DNA of 64,000 nucleotides, taken from Campylorhamphus procurvoides. Its lineage: Eukaryota; Chordata; Aves; Passeriformes; Dendrocolaptidae. The DNA lies in contig WBMV01007323.1 in NCBI GenBank assembly GCA_013396655.1, forward strand, positions 496,001-560,000, written 5' to 3'. Below are positions 12,481 through 25,611 of this stretch, piece after piece. The position numbers and the translations under genes are program-made. How positions within the stretch are numbered: the stretch's first letter is position 1; every line of letters starts with the position of its first letter. The notes beneath the pieces were generated by a model. It worked only from the letters and a program-made list of their open reading frames with translations. It ran no database searches and was not told where the DNA came from.

Positions 12481-15400
12481 ATCCCTAACCTGTTTCCTGA
12501 AGGCTCACAAGACTTCTATTTACTGTACAATAATCCTCACAAACACACATGTTATCTCTCTGCTTTTGGTAGTAAACTTAGAGGCGATACACAAGAACCT
12601 GGTTGTGAAAGAACATATAATGATATAACTGACAAATAGAATGGATTTGAGAAACAAAGAGAGAACTGTGGAGAGGACTGACACATGGAAAGTATCAGCT
12701 CAGTCTCCACCAGCTGCCATCTATGAAAACAATCTTGATCCACAAGTTGTAAAATCAATAAAGAAAAGCAGAGCAAAAACAATCATTGCAAGAACAAAAG
12801 CTGCTTTCTTTTGAATGAAGAGGCAAAGTATACTTTCTGTCATTTGTGATGAAAGAAATCTATTCCGCAAAGCACATTTCACACCATATTGGTCTCAAGA
12901 GTTGAAAAATCAAGGTCACTTTTGAAGAAGGGAAAATATGTTATGATAGCATAACTTGGAGGAATCCTATAATGAGGAACTTCACCCATCTTTTTCTGTA
13001 AAGCAAATACTTTTGTATTCGTATCTGGTGAATTTGCACATGGAACATTATATCACTTTTTATTGTCAGGACACTAACAAACTGAATGGAACTTAGAAAT
13101 CTTGCAAAAATTAAACAGATAACAAAGTGACAGGGTGAACTGGTTTATACTTAAGGGAATATTATCTGTACCTTAGACAATGAGATTTGGAGCCCTATGC
13201 ATCTACTGCACAAAGTTTTAAGGTTAATAAATCCAATATATCTGATGTGTATCTGAGTTTTTACATAAAATGTGGTGTTTGTGAGTAACACAGAAAACTC
13301 ACCAGTAAAGAGTGATATGGATAGAGGATTTTGCATTTGTGGGATTTTTATCTTGTCTTTCTTGATGAGTATATACTACCAGATGTAGATCCTCTGAAAT
13401 TTGGTTTGAGGTTTTTTTTTTCTTTCAAAGAATTTTTACTACTATGTTCAGTATCTGTACACGACCCCACAAGTTCTTGTCCAAATCTGAGCTCTACCTG
13501 ATTTGAAGACATCTACAATGAAAGTTCCTGCTACAATTTGAGTTTCTTTTGTCTTTCAACATAAATTTCTTAAACATTTAAAAATACCTATGCAAATCAG
13601 TTTATTTTAAGGAAAGGTTTAGATTTAATTTTGATTTATAAACCCCCAAATTTTGACATTTCAGATACTATAGTGCAATATAAGCATGATTTCCCTCTTA
13701 AAAGTTTTCGCCGAGTTGGTTAAATGATAAAAATTTTATTCCATAAAAATAGTAATACTTAAAAAAAAGAGAATACTGCAAAATAAATAAAATTTGTAAA
13801 GCCTCTTTTTTTTTTTCTTTTCCCAATGTTGGCCAGTTAATGATGCATGATGGGTATTTTCAAAAAGAAAAAGCCCATAAACAAACAAACAAAAAAACCC
13901 CCACTATGCTATAAAGAAACATTTAACTAATAAATCAGAAAATTAAATGCTATTTGTGAATGTCTACATGTTTCTTCGTTTTCTAAATCACTAGATTAGA
14001 AACAGCCTAGTTTAGAAACTTGGAATGAGACTCAGCAAAAATGTTTTCTTGTTCTGTCATTTAACAGAGTAACCTTAGTCAAATTAATTCTCTTCTCAGT
14101 GCTGCTGTTTCTGGGTTAAATGCAGAGAAGACTGACCTCATTAATGTGGTTTGACCCACTGATGAAAACCTGTAGCTATTATTCAATGTTGTTGTCATAA
14201 GGAAGGTTTGGTGAAAGCATTACATCTGCCCCTCTGAAACAGCATGTTTTGCATGCATCCTAAAGTGTCTGCTATTATTTACTATTATAAGTAAAAGAAA
14301 TGACATTATATTAAAAGCAGTTTCCAGAAGAGAGGAACAAAGTTAGATTCCTGTTTATTTCTAATGAAATACACAAGCTTTAATGCATACTTTACTGTGC
14401 CTGAAGAGAGTGAAGCATTTTCAGAAATAATTGTCAGTGGTTAAATTGTATGTTTGGCATGTAATTTTTTTTATTTTATTTTTTTATATACTGCATAGAA
14501 GATGCTTATTCTTATTCAGGAACATGAATAAGCATCAGAGGATACTTAAATTTAACTAAGTATGAATAAAGATGGAAAACAAGTACAAATTTATTCTTCA
14601 AGCGGAGTGAGGTAAGATTTTGGCATGACTTTATAAGAGGATGGTTAAAGTCTTTCATAGACTCTTTGTCAGAATAGCATAGGTAATCCCATGGAAAGGT
14701 CTATTGGCTTCCACTGATTGCAGAGAGAGGTTATATTATCAGGCTCAGAATAGGTACATCACTTTTAGAAAACAAAAACGAAACAAAGTGTAACCTGCTT
14801 TCACCTACTTCATTTTTTAAAGCCTATAAGAAAATTGGAATTTTCTCTACTGGTGCTCAAAGCGCAATTTGCTTGGAAGAGAAAACAAGAAATGAGAAAC
14901 TGCTCTTGCTTGAGAAGAGCTCAACTAAAAGTGTAAAACTTCATCTGCCTTACAAAACTAACTAGTTCTTTGACTGGAAGACTAGATTTGCTTGAATAGC
15001 AGTAATACTGTAGAACTCGAAGCATCAGTTGATCAGTTGAAGAGCCTGTTATGTAAACCTCCTTATAAGATTAAGATGTATTCTTATCGTTATGGAATGG
15101 CATTTCAGTGTGCCACAGTTAGAGAATTGACTTTGTATTTAAAGGTAGTGAATGACTTTTATTCAATGAAAAATAAATATGTTTTTGTTACGCTAAAATT
15201 TTGCTCAGTTTGTTCTTAAACAATACTGAATAGAAGTAGGACTATTGTACTATTGCCACTACAGAATCTAGAAGGGTCACTCAAAAGGATGTGAGGACCA
15301 CAATCGAAAAGCCTTGTAGAAGTGTGGATATGGCCATGAGGTTCATTGAAGTTCTCCACATGGCTGTTATTTCATTACATGACTCAAAGACATGTATTAT

Positions 15401-18400
15401 CCAGGGCAGAATTTAAAACTGCTGTCCTCTGATCTAATATATATAATTTCTATACCACCTCCCCTCCCCCCCCCAAAAAAAAAAACAAAACAAAAAAAGA
15501 ATAGAAATAAAAATTACTAAAGTACAAATTGTTTCAGTAGAATCTAAGAAAAGTTATAAAAAATAAAATATGTATCATCACAACTTCAGAAATAAATAAA
15601 TAAAACTTGAAATCTTATACTCTATGAGTGACAAAACTCATACTAATCCACTCATGACTAATCCATATGTGACTGATTTATCAGCGCTATGCAGTCGTGG
15701 GAATGACTGAGTCTCTTCAGTTCATGCTACCCACCCCCAGCTTTGATGTCTCTGGGAACAGCCCCACTGATATGGTGGTGATATTATCCTCTAATAGAAT
15801 ACACTTTTTTCTCTTGTTACTTCAGCGAAAAAGATTTAAAGGCAGTCATAAAGGGGGATCTTTTTTTCTTCCCCTATTTCTTTTATTTATTTGTTAACCA
15901 TGACATATCTAGCTAACTGAGAAAAATTACAATAAAAATAGGTGAAAGTAAAGATCTTCAAAAAGTTTTGACTATCCGTTAGTAAACCGAGTGCAGAGAA
16001 TATCTATCTGGTCAGATACAAGGAATCTTTCTGTAACAATATCTGACAATGAGAACACAAAAAAAATTGTTTTATCCCTGTTTTATTTGATGCAATTATT
16101 TGGTGAAGTAATAATCATGATGCATAATGAGACAAAACCATTAAATTACCTTTATCAACTGTTCTAAGAATTAAGTACATATCACTTTAAAATGACTAAA
16201 CTGAAGCACCTATGTATTTCTCACACAGCGCAGTGCAGAAAGTCATGTTAGATCTCTCAGTACTCAAATTTAATAATTAAATTTTTCTCCCATATTTATT
16301 TAGGAAATTCCCAGAATGACATTACAGAGGGAGCACTGCAATCTTTTATGGACTTTAAAAATTGCTAATATTAATTTTATGCATTCATGTACTGCTTCAG
16401 CATAAGTGGGGATTTCCTGTTCTCAAACATCTATTCTTCACTTTTGATATTTCTACATGGTTATCTCAATGACTCTAAGGTACATATTTTTTCTGCAGTG
16501 ACCTAGAACCTGCAATTTCATTAAGACAATTGACATCAAAGACACATTGATGGGGCTTTCAAAATGGCTTGTGTGTGTGTGAATTGTGTTGGTTTGTTTG
16601 TTTGTTTTCAGTTATGTTTCAGGATTTTTTTCCTTGGGGGTTTTGGATTTTTTTAAGATTAGTAACCTGAATTAAAGGTTAAGGTCTGAGAAGGTGGGTT
16701 TGGAATACAGCTACTTAGAAAAATGCTTTAGTGTTGGACCCTGAAAATATTTTATTTAGGAAAGTGTTCAATCAGTTTTATTTTTTCCTTGATATTTTAC
16801 AGACAAATCTAGTGTGAATATATCATTACCTGCATATATAGTGCAGTTCCTAGTCACTTTTTGTTTTGATTTTGGCAGGGTTTTTTTTCACTGAAGACCT
16901 CCATTTTGCTTTGCAACCAACCCTGAATTAGGACAAGCACACCTGGTTAAATTGACTTCACACATGCAGTGTTTATTCCAGTAACCTGAGTGATCTGAAT
17001 GATATTATAGTTAATTCAACTTGTTCAGATTTCATTTAGAGTTTATATTTTCATCTCTTAAAACAAAATACACTTTAGTCAAATTGCATGTGATTTACCC
17101 CATTGTTATCACACCACAAAGAAGCTTAGTAAACAGCATTAGTTTCTCAGACAACTTTCTGAACTATATTTTTGTATTTATGCAATAGCCAATCTGCAAT
17201 ATTTTGTACAGAAAGAACAGGTGGGCCAATAGTTAAAAATGAGAAAATAATTCATCTGTGTGACAGTTTGCATAAACTTCAAAAATAATTTTTTACCCCT
17301 TTGTATTTAAATATTTGAAAGCACAAAGGTCACTTAAGCTATTTGATATTTCATATACGCAGAATTTAATAGCATTTTATTGGATATGTCAGTAAGATTT
17401 CAGGTCCAAATGCTTTTCATTACTTGCAGTCTAGAAAAAATAAATAAAATACTAGATCACAGGATACAAGTAAAATTAAAGATCCAGGCAAAACAAGCAC
17501 CAGAAAGAACTCCCAGGGAAAAGTTAAAATTCCAGTTTTTTCCACTTTATTTTGACTGAGCTAGCAAGACTCACTTGGTGGGAATTCTTTTGAAGTCTCT
17601 CAGCTTTGCATTTAAAACCTTTACAATATACTTCCTTTAGACAAGAAAAATCTTTCTTAGTGTCTTAAAAAATCTCATTCATGTAAATAATTAGAGTTGA
17701 AGATCCCTGAGGGCATGTGAAGCGTTGCAGTACCTTTGGCTGGGAAAGATTCTGGAAGGGATAATAATGACTTAAATGTAAACAGCATTTTCCATGCAAA
17801 AAGATCTCTAAGTGACAGAACAGCATAGCAAGGTTGCATAGTCTTTCAGAATAGAAACTGAAGAAAGAATTTATTCAGTTCTTTTGAAGGCTTCTGAACT
17901 CACCCCTCTCACAGCTTCAATCCAGTTTCTATGTGTGCCTGCAGGCATTTCTATACTGCAAAATTCAGGATGGACACTATACAAGTTGCTCTGAAAGAAC
18001 TGTAATTCTTGCTAGTGTTAGCATTAGGGAAAATTACAATAGATGTATGTGGGTGATTTAGGCAGCAATAATTAGTACCATGCTGAGAGAGCTCTATAAC
18101 TCTTAATTCAGGCATTAGCTCATTTAGCTTTGAGAAGTTTTTGCCATACTGCTTGGCTTATTCTGGAATACCTAATATGTTTCCAAATGAGTTTAATAAT
18201 AAAAAGAAAAAAAAAAAAGAAAAAAACCCCAAATCCTTGATATTTGAAACTGGTGTAACTCCACTGGAAATAGCTGCTCCAGCATCTTATTCTATACTGC
18301 TTTGTGGAAGAATTTATATTTTGCTGAAGGCAGGTAGAAGACAGTATGGAAAGGTCAATTACCTTTTTAAATCACTGTGCCAATACCCTGTTTACATAGA

Positions 18401-21400
18401 AAGTAAAATGTCAGCTCTAATATAATGAGTTTTTTAGAAAGAAATTTCTGGAAAAATAATACCTAATGGAAAAAGGATTCATTTTACTTAGCATTAACTA
18501 TCAAAAGTTCAACATCTCATCTAAGCTATTTTGCTTATTTTGCTTTCCTCTATAATCACTGGAGAAACACAAACAACTAAGTCATAACCTAAGTTATTAT
18601 CTGCCCATACCTCTGTTATAAGGGAGTTTAGCAAACTGCTTTAAGGAAAATGTCTAACTGAGTAATGTTAGTGTGAAATGTGTACCAGCTGTTACATGTT
18701 TTGGCTGACAATTTATTGATAACTATCTGGTTTATCTGCAACTTTGTAATGATAAAATATTAAAATGCTAAAAATATTGTAGGAAGGATTTTTGTTTCTC
18801 CTTGACTGTTTAGACTAATTAGCTTGTGACTGGCTTAAATTTTAGATGTAAATTTGAATAATTTATGAAATATTCAGTAATTTTATGTTCTTGAGCTAGA
18901 GAATTGGTTTGAAACAGATCCAGTGATGTATCTTCTATTCCTAAGATAAAACCAACCCTGACCAGAGATAAGCTTCTTGAATACCTTAACTTACTTAAGA
19001 GTCCTAGTCATATAATTTAGATTTATACATTTTATTGAAGTTCTTTTGTGCATTATAATATGTCAATGATTTAACTTCAACTGCTAATTATAATAATTTC
19101 ATAAACAGCAGACATTTTATTTGACAATCACTATCTAAAGGTCTTTTTTGATGTATTATACCATAGCTGAAAATAAGACCTGAGCATCAGATTGTTCATT
19201 TGTTCTTTTCCTTTTGCTTAGTTTGCCACATGAAATGGGTCTGGGGCAGTATTTTCCTCAGCAGCCACTGTGCTAGTACATAAGATATAGAGGCAATAAA
19301 TTGACTGGAGAGATTAATTTAAGCTATAAATTTTGCCCAATTTAACATAAAATCTGAGAAAACTAGTCTTTTATTCACAATTAATATTGCGCTAAATTGA
19401 TACAGCAATGAAAAAGTTCATCAGATGAAAATTATTTTTTCATTGGAAACAGCCTTATCTTTAAATTTAGTAGATGATTCATGTTTTCCCATATGTGATT
19501 ATTTCTTTAAAATGCCATCATAATGGTAACAGCATAACTCAAAACTATAAATAAATACAAATAGTTTCATGGTTCATGGTTCAGAACTTGAATCTCTTGC
19601 AGAGGTTTATGAATAAGCTTAAGAACGTACTAACAATGCAGTCTTGATGACAGGCAACCTTTCACAAATACTTGTCTTTCAATTTTCCAGTCAATAAAAA
19701 TTTCATTGTTTCAGAGGAACTTTTAAATTTCAGACAGGAAGCAGCACTGCACAAGATATAGAGTTTATAAAAAATTTATTTTTAGATTCAAGAATACTTC
19801 TGAAACTCAGTTAAAAAAAAACCCAACAGAATAGAGGCATGGATATAAACTAATTTCAATCAAATTCAAATTAAAAGAAATATTGATGCATTATTGAAGA
19901 GGGTTTTTGTCTTACCTTTTACTGGCTTTAGATTTTGTGGCTGTCATTCAAAACAACCTGCCACACATGTAAAGTGGATTTGATTCTGTGACTAAATCTT
20001 TGTCTGCATAGGAAGACGAGAACAATACCTACTAAACTGAAAACTGGAAAGATGCATTTCAAAATATGGTAGTCTGAGGTAAAAAATACAAAGACAAGAG
20101 AGTGAACATCAATATTTTTCAAGACTCAGAAAAAAACCCTTTAAGTAAAAAAATAAACTGTAGGAAAAGGTATAATTACATAGCCATACTGCTCATAGGT
20201 ATGGGAATGAAGGTGTAACATATTAAGGAGAAAGAGTTCTGTCTTATTTCAAGCTTGGTGTTGTAAGAAGGTAGTGATTTCATTGGAATTCATTTTTCTG
20301 TGCATTAGAAACATAGTTGGGAATCACAAACATTTGGAAACCGCTAGAACAGCTTGCAGATAACTAATAGCAGCATCCAGGACTTAGTTATTTGGCGCAA
20401 AGAGAAGTATTCACAATAAGTCTCTAGAGCCCTTTACAATTAGTTATATTCATCTCAGCCTGTTTTTTACTGTGCACTGTTGCCTGAGCTTTTCAACAAA
20501 TATCTGTATGTTATTAGAATAGACTTAATTGTAATGATCACTGGTTGCCCCTTTGTGTGAAAAGGCATCAGCTATTTAAGCAACTAGTTTTGAGAGAATC
20601 AAAATCAACAGAGACAAGGGCAGGTATCTAAAAGCATTACAATACTGCTGATAAGTGAAGCTTTGGTCCAATACCTAAATCCAAATTTGTCAACAAATGT
20701 CATAGCATTTATTTTCAGGATTACAGTTCAACACTTTAGACAACTTATTGTTGTAAGAGCCTCACTATTGTTAAAAAACACCCCAAATTCCACATGTTTT
20801 AAAAATAGAAGGCATTGACTAGATATGTCTGTGTTTTTTGGCACACATTGAACCGAAACATCAAGTAGCCCCTACAAAATAATCTCTTCTGAAAATTATT
20901 TCTAAGTATATGGAGAGAGAGGAAAGGTTCATCTATTCTATCACCTTGCCTTTCTTTGTTACTTGGTTCTAATTGACAAACCACAGATTGAAGAAGAAGC
21001 AAAACCACCATTATTGCATGCAACTGTTTAAACAGTGGGATGATGATTACTTCCAACTGACACAAAAAAGGTGAACTCTTACTCTGTTGCACAAGGGATA
21101 GCAATGGGCTGTTTTAGCAGCTGTTTATACTAATAACATATTTTGAAGCATTCAAGTCTGAGCCAAACATGTATCTGACACTTATTGTTAGTTTACACAA
21201 GTAACTTAACCTACTCACTGTGCTATTTTAGGAATTGCATTTGTAAATGGTGCATCAAGAAGACATGGAATTCTAGAGCTGCTAGTGTTTCCCATCCAGG
21301 CTTATTGAGAATTTCCTCCCTGAAGCCAACAAGGACTTCCTTCATTTTTTGTGAGAAAATTCCAGTTTTACAGCAAAAACTGGAAGACATTAAAATAATC

Positions 21401-21890
21401 TTCCTTGTTCATCATCCCTACATACAAAGAGTACATTCTGTGATAGAGAGAAAAGCGACATATATAATGAAAATGTTGTCATCCAAATCAAATACATGTA
21501 TGGACATTTCTTAGATGTTCACGGCCTTGAAGGCAAATGTACTCTACAAGTTACCAGCAAAAATCTTGAACCAGTCCAGTTTTCAGAAGAAGAATGTCCT
21601 CAAGAGTAGCAGAAGTCATGTAAAAACCAAACTTACTACTGCAGGTGAAGAGTGTTAGGTATATGATTCTGTGTTGAATTCTGAGGTTCTGAAAAATCTG
21701 AAACAATGCAATTTAATGCAATTTAGGCAGGAATTTCAGATGGCAAAGTATGAGAATAACCCTTTTTCGGCTGAGCTCTAGCTGTGCAACTTGTCAATAC
21801 TTTCCAGGTTTCCCTTTCTCTTATTCCTGGTGTAGGCCTTGTCTGCATACTCAAGAGTCACTTGTGATCAACCTGGCAGATTTGTGTGCC
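12481..21890. other. Long AT-rich unique stretch, no gene seen
   Basis: More than 9 kb holds no recognisable exon, dispersed repeat or RNA gene. Small features are an 11-bp perfect hairpin at 14501-14536, short A/C and poly(A) tracts (13878-13904, 15461-15500, 18199-18230) and a short GTTT run at 16590-16611. The longest frame is 109 codons (21185-21514, +) and matches nothing I know. Confidence 0.55.
14501..14536. other. Perfect 11-bp stem hairpin
   Basis: The arm GATGCTTATTC (14501-14511) and its reverse complement GAATAAGCATC (14526-14536) enclose a 14-base loop. The sequence shows the symmetry directly. Any function (hairpin RNA, protein binding) is speculative; the stem is too short for a normal pre-miRNA. 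Confidence 0.7.
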
Positions 21891-21892
21891 GC

Positions 21893-22180
21893 AATAAATG
21901 ATATTAAGCTGTTAGAGTGTGTCTAAAGGAGGACTACAAAGACGGTGAAAGGTCTAGAGGGGAAGCTGTACGAGGAGCAGCTGAGGGCACTTGGCTTGTT
22001 CGGACTGGAGAACAGGAGACCGAGGGAAGACTTCATAGTTTAAAACTTCTTTGTGAAAGAAAGTGGAGGGCCTAATCTGTTCTCACTGATCTCCTTTCCC
22101 TGGTGACTGGGGACAGGACCTGAGGGAGTGCCATGAAGTTGTGTCAGGAAAGGTTTAAGTCAGATATTAGGAGGTTTTAT
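21893..22180 (+). mobile_element. CR1 LINE fragment (ORF2 end/3' UTR), truncated at both ends
   Basis: The sequence follows the avian CR1 consensus from the end of ORF2 (AAGCTG-TAGAGTGTGTC, then CTGTACGAGGAGCAGCTGAGG) through to GTTGTGTCAGGAAAGGTTTA and ATATTAGGAGG. After that the match stops, so the terminal part and the ATTCTATG-type tail are missing. Frames are broken throughout, so it is a dead copy. A minus-strand LTR begins about 90 bp downstream. Confidence 0.85.
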
Positions 22181-22367
22181 ACCCAGATATTTAATTTTAA
22201 ATACGTAACTTAGATACATCTTTTATTTAAGAAGGAAATAAAAAGTCAATTATGTAATGATAGTCAGCTGTAGGGAGATGCTCTCCCTATTCACCCCCCC
22301 ATCTCACGGCCCCTGAGATGCCCCAGAGAGACACACGGAGACCATAGGAGGAGACGCAGAGAGAGAG

Positions 22368-22373
22368 TTTATT
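22368..22373 (-). promoter_or_regulatory. LTR poly(A) signal AATAAA
   Basis: On the minus strand AATAAA lies about 15-20 bp after the TATATATA box (22388-22395). The promoter and processing signals are therefore tightly packed, as in compact retroviral LTRs. Confidence 0.6.
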
Positions 22374-22387
22374 AACATAGCGGGGGT

Positions 22388-22395
22388 GTATATAT
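22388..22395 (-). promoter_or_regulatory. LTR TATA box
   Basis: TATATATA lies in the middle of the minus-strand LTR, with two inverted CCAAT boxes 20-85 bp upstream. It is the likely U3 core promoter of the former provirus. Confidence 0.6.
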
Positions 22396-22858
22396 AGGTT
22401 TTAGGGGGATCAAAATTACTACCAATAGAAATCAAGGGATAAATGACCAACGGGAAAGGGTTAACTAAGAACCAATAGAGAAACTAAACTAGACACCTCC
22501 AAGGACGAATTCCTTGGTGCTTAGCTACAGAGATAAGGGGAGTTTCAGGAGGTCTTGGGAAGATGAAGGATAACTCAGTAAAAAAGACAGGAAACCATTT
22601 TACAACACTGTAAAAGCTTCGGGTTTTAAAGCACCATGGTTGTTTTCTTCACTTTCCTCAGAAACCCATTTCTGACAGGATTTTTCCCATTTCTGATACT
22701 GCACATTCTCTGCCTCAATAGTCTAATATTCTACATAAACTTAATTGTTGCTTGGCTAAAATAAAACCATTTGATTAGCAGTAGTTCTTATCTTTCCGGT
22801 AATTCAAGTGAACAGGCACTGGGACACAGTAAAGACAGCACAGATCCTCAGGAAGGGG

Positions 22859-22890
22859 AAAAAAAAAAAAANAAAAAAAAAAAAAAAAAA
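22859..22890. repeat. Poly(A) tract containing an N
   Basis: About 32 adenines are interrupted by one N at 22872. No gene-like sequence precedes it that would make it the tail of a retrocopy. The N marks a homopolymer whose true length is unresolved. Confidence 0.85.
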
Positions 22891-24520
22891 GCAGAGGATC
22901 GAAAGTGTTCTGTCTGTCCACTTGAGATTAGCAAAGAAAATATTTGAGTTGCTCTAAAACTAAAACCAGGTTTCTGGAAATGTGAGAAACTATGTTCTTG
23001 AAAGAGTAACATTCTAAGAAATCTGCTTAAATTACTCCTATTCCTTCCAAACCCCAGATAATTATCTGAAGTGTGAATACTCTGATTTGCCTTTCTTACT
23101 TTTCTCATGTTGAACTTCAAAAGTGAGTAACTAATGGATTTTCTCTGACCTCAAGTAAAAAGGATCCTCTCCTGCTGGACATGGCCTAAGTGAGGATTAA
23201 AGTACCCTCTTACTGTAGCATTTATGACAAATGTTGTATCATTATAGAATACTTACCACCAAATTTCCACTTATGTTTTTTTTTGACTTCTGGTTTGCAA
23301 TTTTAATTTGTTGTCAGTAGCACCACTGCTTTTGAGTGACTCAATTTCTCATCCAAATCAGAATTAAGGAATCAACTTATAACTTCATATTTTACTCAGT
23401 ATGAACTTCCATTTTTTTGTGTTATTAGGTGACAGTGTTATTAAAATAGAAAAGGTTTTTGCTACAAGCCACAGAAAAGCCAAACTTAATATGATTATAA
23501 CAAGAAAAGGCTCCTTCAACAGGATATTAGATTACATAGTCAATATGATAAAGAATAATCCCAAAAGTTTTATAGTGATCTTGAATAAATTAATATTTAA
23601 AAACTAAGCTGGAAGATTTGTGCATTCTGGTCCATACATCTCATGAAAATACTGTGTCGGCATTTCAGAAAATGTAAGGGACTTAAAGAACCACTTTTTG
23701 TGAAGGGACAGAAAAATATTAGAATACTCATCTAAAAAGAAATAAGATAGTTTTGATTAAGATGTCCAGTGAACATGTTTTACAGGAATATTCACTTCAT
23801 ACTTTCAGATATGTAAGTAAGTATTCAACTTAAATGAGAAAGTTCAAATAACCACAGAGGAAGAAATTATATTTAATGTGCTATGTTGCTGTACTGCAGA
23901 ACTCTCCCCATTAAAGTTTCTTGAGTTTTAAAGTATACTAAGTATGAACTATTGAGCCTCTTGCTTCAAACTGAAGATTCATTACTTATGATCATATATA
24001 AAGACAAAATGGAAATAGGGTAGATTACCCTATACCTACTTACTGCAGTGGTCTTGCATTTTCCTCCTAAAGATATTAAGATAGATGCCTTAATCATAGA
24101 TAGATTAAGACACTTCCAATTTGGAAGACAATGTTCTCAAGGAAGGAGGTTACACTGCAGCTAAGTTTCTGGTATAAAAATAACAAACATTTAGAAGTTT
24201 TCATTTTATTGTTCAAAGTAGAGTACAACGAATAATGGGGGTTCACACAAATCCTGTTCAATTAGTCAGTACACCTTGCCTACTATTTGTGAAAGTTTCC
24301 TGTCCAGTAATTGTATGATATATAAATGGAGTAAATCTGGCACATCTTTTGTTCTAAACTGTTTCTCTGGGGGAAAAAAAAAAAAGAGAATGTTAGAAAA
24401 GCAAAGTACATGAAAGCAGGTTTGTTTTTTTAAATATTTCTCTGAGATTGCAGGAGGTTTTCCTTTTCAATATCAAAATGAATACAATGTCAAAAAGTGC
24501 TGACCAAAAGTCCAAAGTGT
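22891..24520. other. AT-rich unique DNA, nothing recognised
   Basis: Only short frames are present (at most 90 codons, on the minus strand, running through the poly(A) tract). No repeat or RNA gene is visible. Confidence 0.6.
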
Positions 24521-25143
24521 TCGTGGCAGTCAGTTATGAGTGACATTCTTCAAAGGTCAGTGCTGTTTCATATCTTCACTATTAAACTGCTGTCAAAACA
24601 GAGTGCAAGTTCAGCAAAGTTCATAGGTGACATCTAATTGGGAGGTCAATATGCCTGGGGTTGGGGGTGCGGTGGAGAGGATCTGTCAATTAAAGGGAGC
24701 TCAACAACCTGGAGAAATATGTTGAAAACAGCCAAAACAAATGCAAAGAACTTCACACAGTAATAGAAAACAGGGGCAGACTTGCAGAAAAGCAACTCTG
24801 CATAATGGACATAAGGGTCCGGGGTCCTGGTTGACAAGAAGTTAAATACTAGTCATCACTGTGCCCCTGTAATGGTAACTGCATAGTAGGTCATAGTAGC
24901 AAGTGTTCATCAAGCTGGTTGAGGGAAGTTATTATTCCTCTCTATTCGGTACTTGAGAGACCACATCTGGAGTACTGTATCCACTTTTGGATCCTACAAT
25001 ATGGGCCAGGGACTTACAGACAGGAGTAAGTCCAGTGGATGGCCACCAGGATGGTCAGGGACCTGGAATATATAACCTATGAGAAAAGGCTGAGACAGCT
25101 GGTTGTTTTCAGGCCAAAGTGGAGAAGGCTAAACAAGGATCAG
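24521..25143 (+). mobile_element. CR1 LINE fragment (3' part of ORF2)
   Basis: A long diverged CR1 copy. In order it matches the RT-region sequence around the GGTCAGTGCTG motif, then ATCTTCA-T-TTAAACTG, the GCAAGTTCAGCAAAGTTC..GGTGACA segment, CACATCTGGAGTACTGT, and ACCTATGAGAAAAGGCTGAG. Many frameshifts and stop codons make it inactive. It ends around AGAAGGCTAAACAAGGATC, close to the consensus point where the next CR1 piece (26105) begins. The two pieces may therefore be halves of one insertion. Confidence 0.8.
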
Positions 25144-25611
25144 CTACATTTTGAGCTCACTTTCAAGCTAAATTATTCAATGAATTTATGAAACAAACAC
25201 ACCCTCACCAAATTAAATAAAACAGGAACAACTAGATTTATGTCTTATCAGCCATAGCCCTTCTGAACTGCTTGTACAAAACAAACTCCTGTATTTCAAA
25301 CCACAAAAATCTGATAAAAAAAATTGCCCTCTGGAGAGGAGAAAGAAAAGGATGAGCTGCACCAGGCATATAAATACACAGCAATCCCGAGACTGCAGGT
25401 AGTAAGGCTTATATTGGTGTCAAGAATCATGAAGGCTGTCAGACTAGTTATTCATGTTGATGCCTACGGGATTCTTTGATTTTTGATTTTTCAATTTTAT
25501 AGATGTTAGAAATTATTGTAGATCAAATGTACTAGTAAAAGAACTTCAGTAGCTGAATGTTTATGTATACTAACCCCATCCTATATCAACCCCTTAGTAG
25601 CTGTTTAGCCT
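25144..25611. other. Unassigned DNA between CR1 fragments
   Basis: AT-rich sequence with no recognised family. An isolated TATAAATA occurs near 25369-25376 in CAGGCATATAAATACACAG, but no gene follows it. It may belong to the same insertion as the LTR-like block at 25612-25985. Confidence 0.4.

Larger units (their letters stand above)
22269..22677 (-). mobile_element. Solo LTR of an endogenous retrovirus
   Basis: Read on the minus strand, this ~409-bp block has LTR architecture. It starts TGTCAGAAATGG and ends CTCCCTACA. It has two ATTGG (inverted CCAAT) boxes at 22472-22476 and 22412-22416, a TATATATA box at 22388-22395 and an AATAAA poly(A) signal at 22368-22373, followed by a CT/GT-rich U5-like end. 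No gag, pol or env sequence adjoins it, so it is a solo LTR. The six bases on each side do not match, so the target duplication is lost or an end is slightly misplaced. The exact ERV family is not identified. Confidence 0.75.

Noticed and set aside
11408..20380. Weak similarity between about 11408-11450 and 20340-20380 (CTAGAA..CAGCTT.CAGATA)
   Set aside because: Only about 40 bp with gaps and no extension on either side; not convincing as a repeat pair.
22801..22890. Poly(A) as the tail of a processed pseudogene
   Set aside because: No gene-like sequence or target duplication is visible upstream, and CR1-driven retrocopies usually do not end in long poly(A).
25369..25376. TATAAATA as a gene promoter
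   Set aside because: No coding region, CpG island or initiator follows; common by chance in AT-rich DNA.
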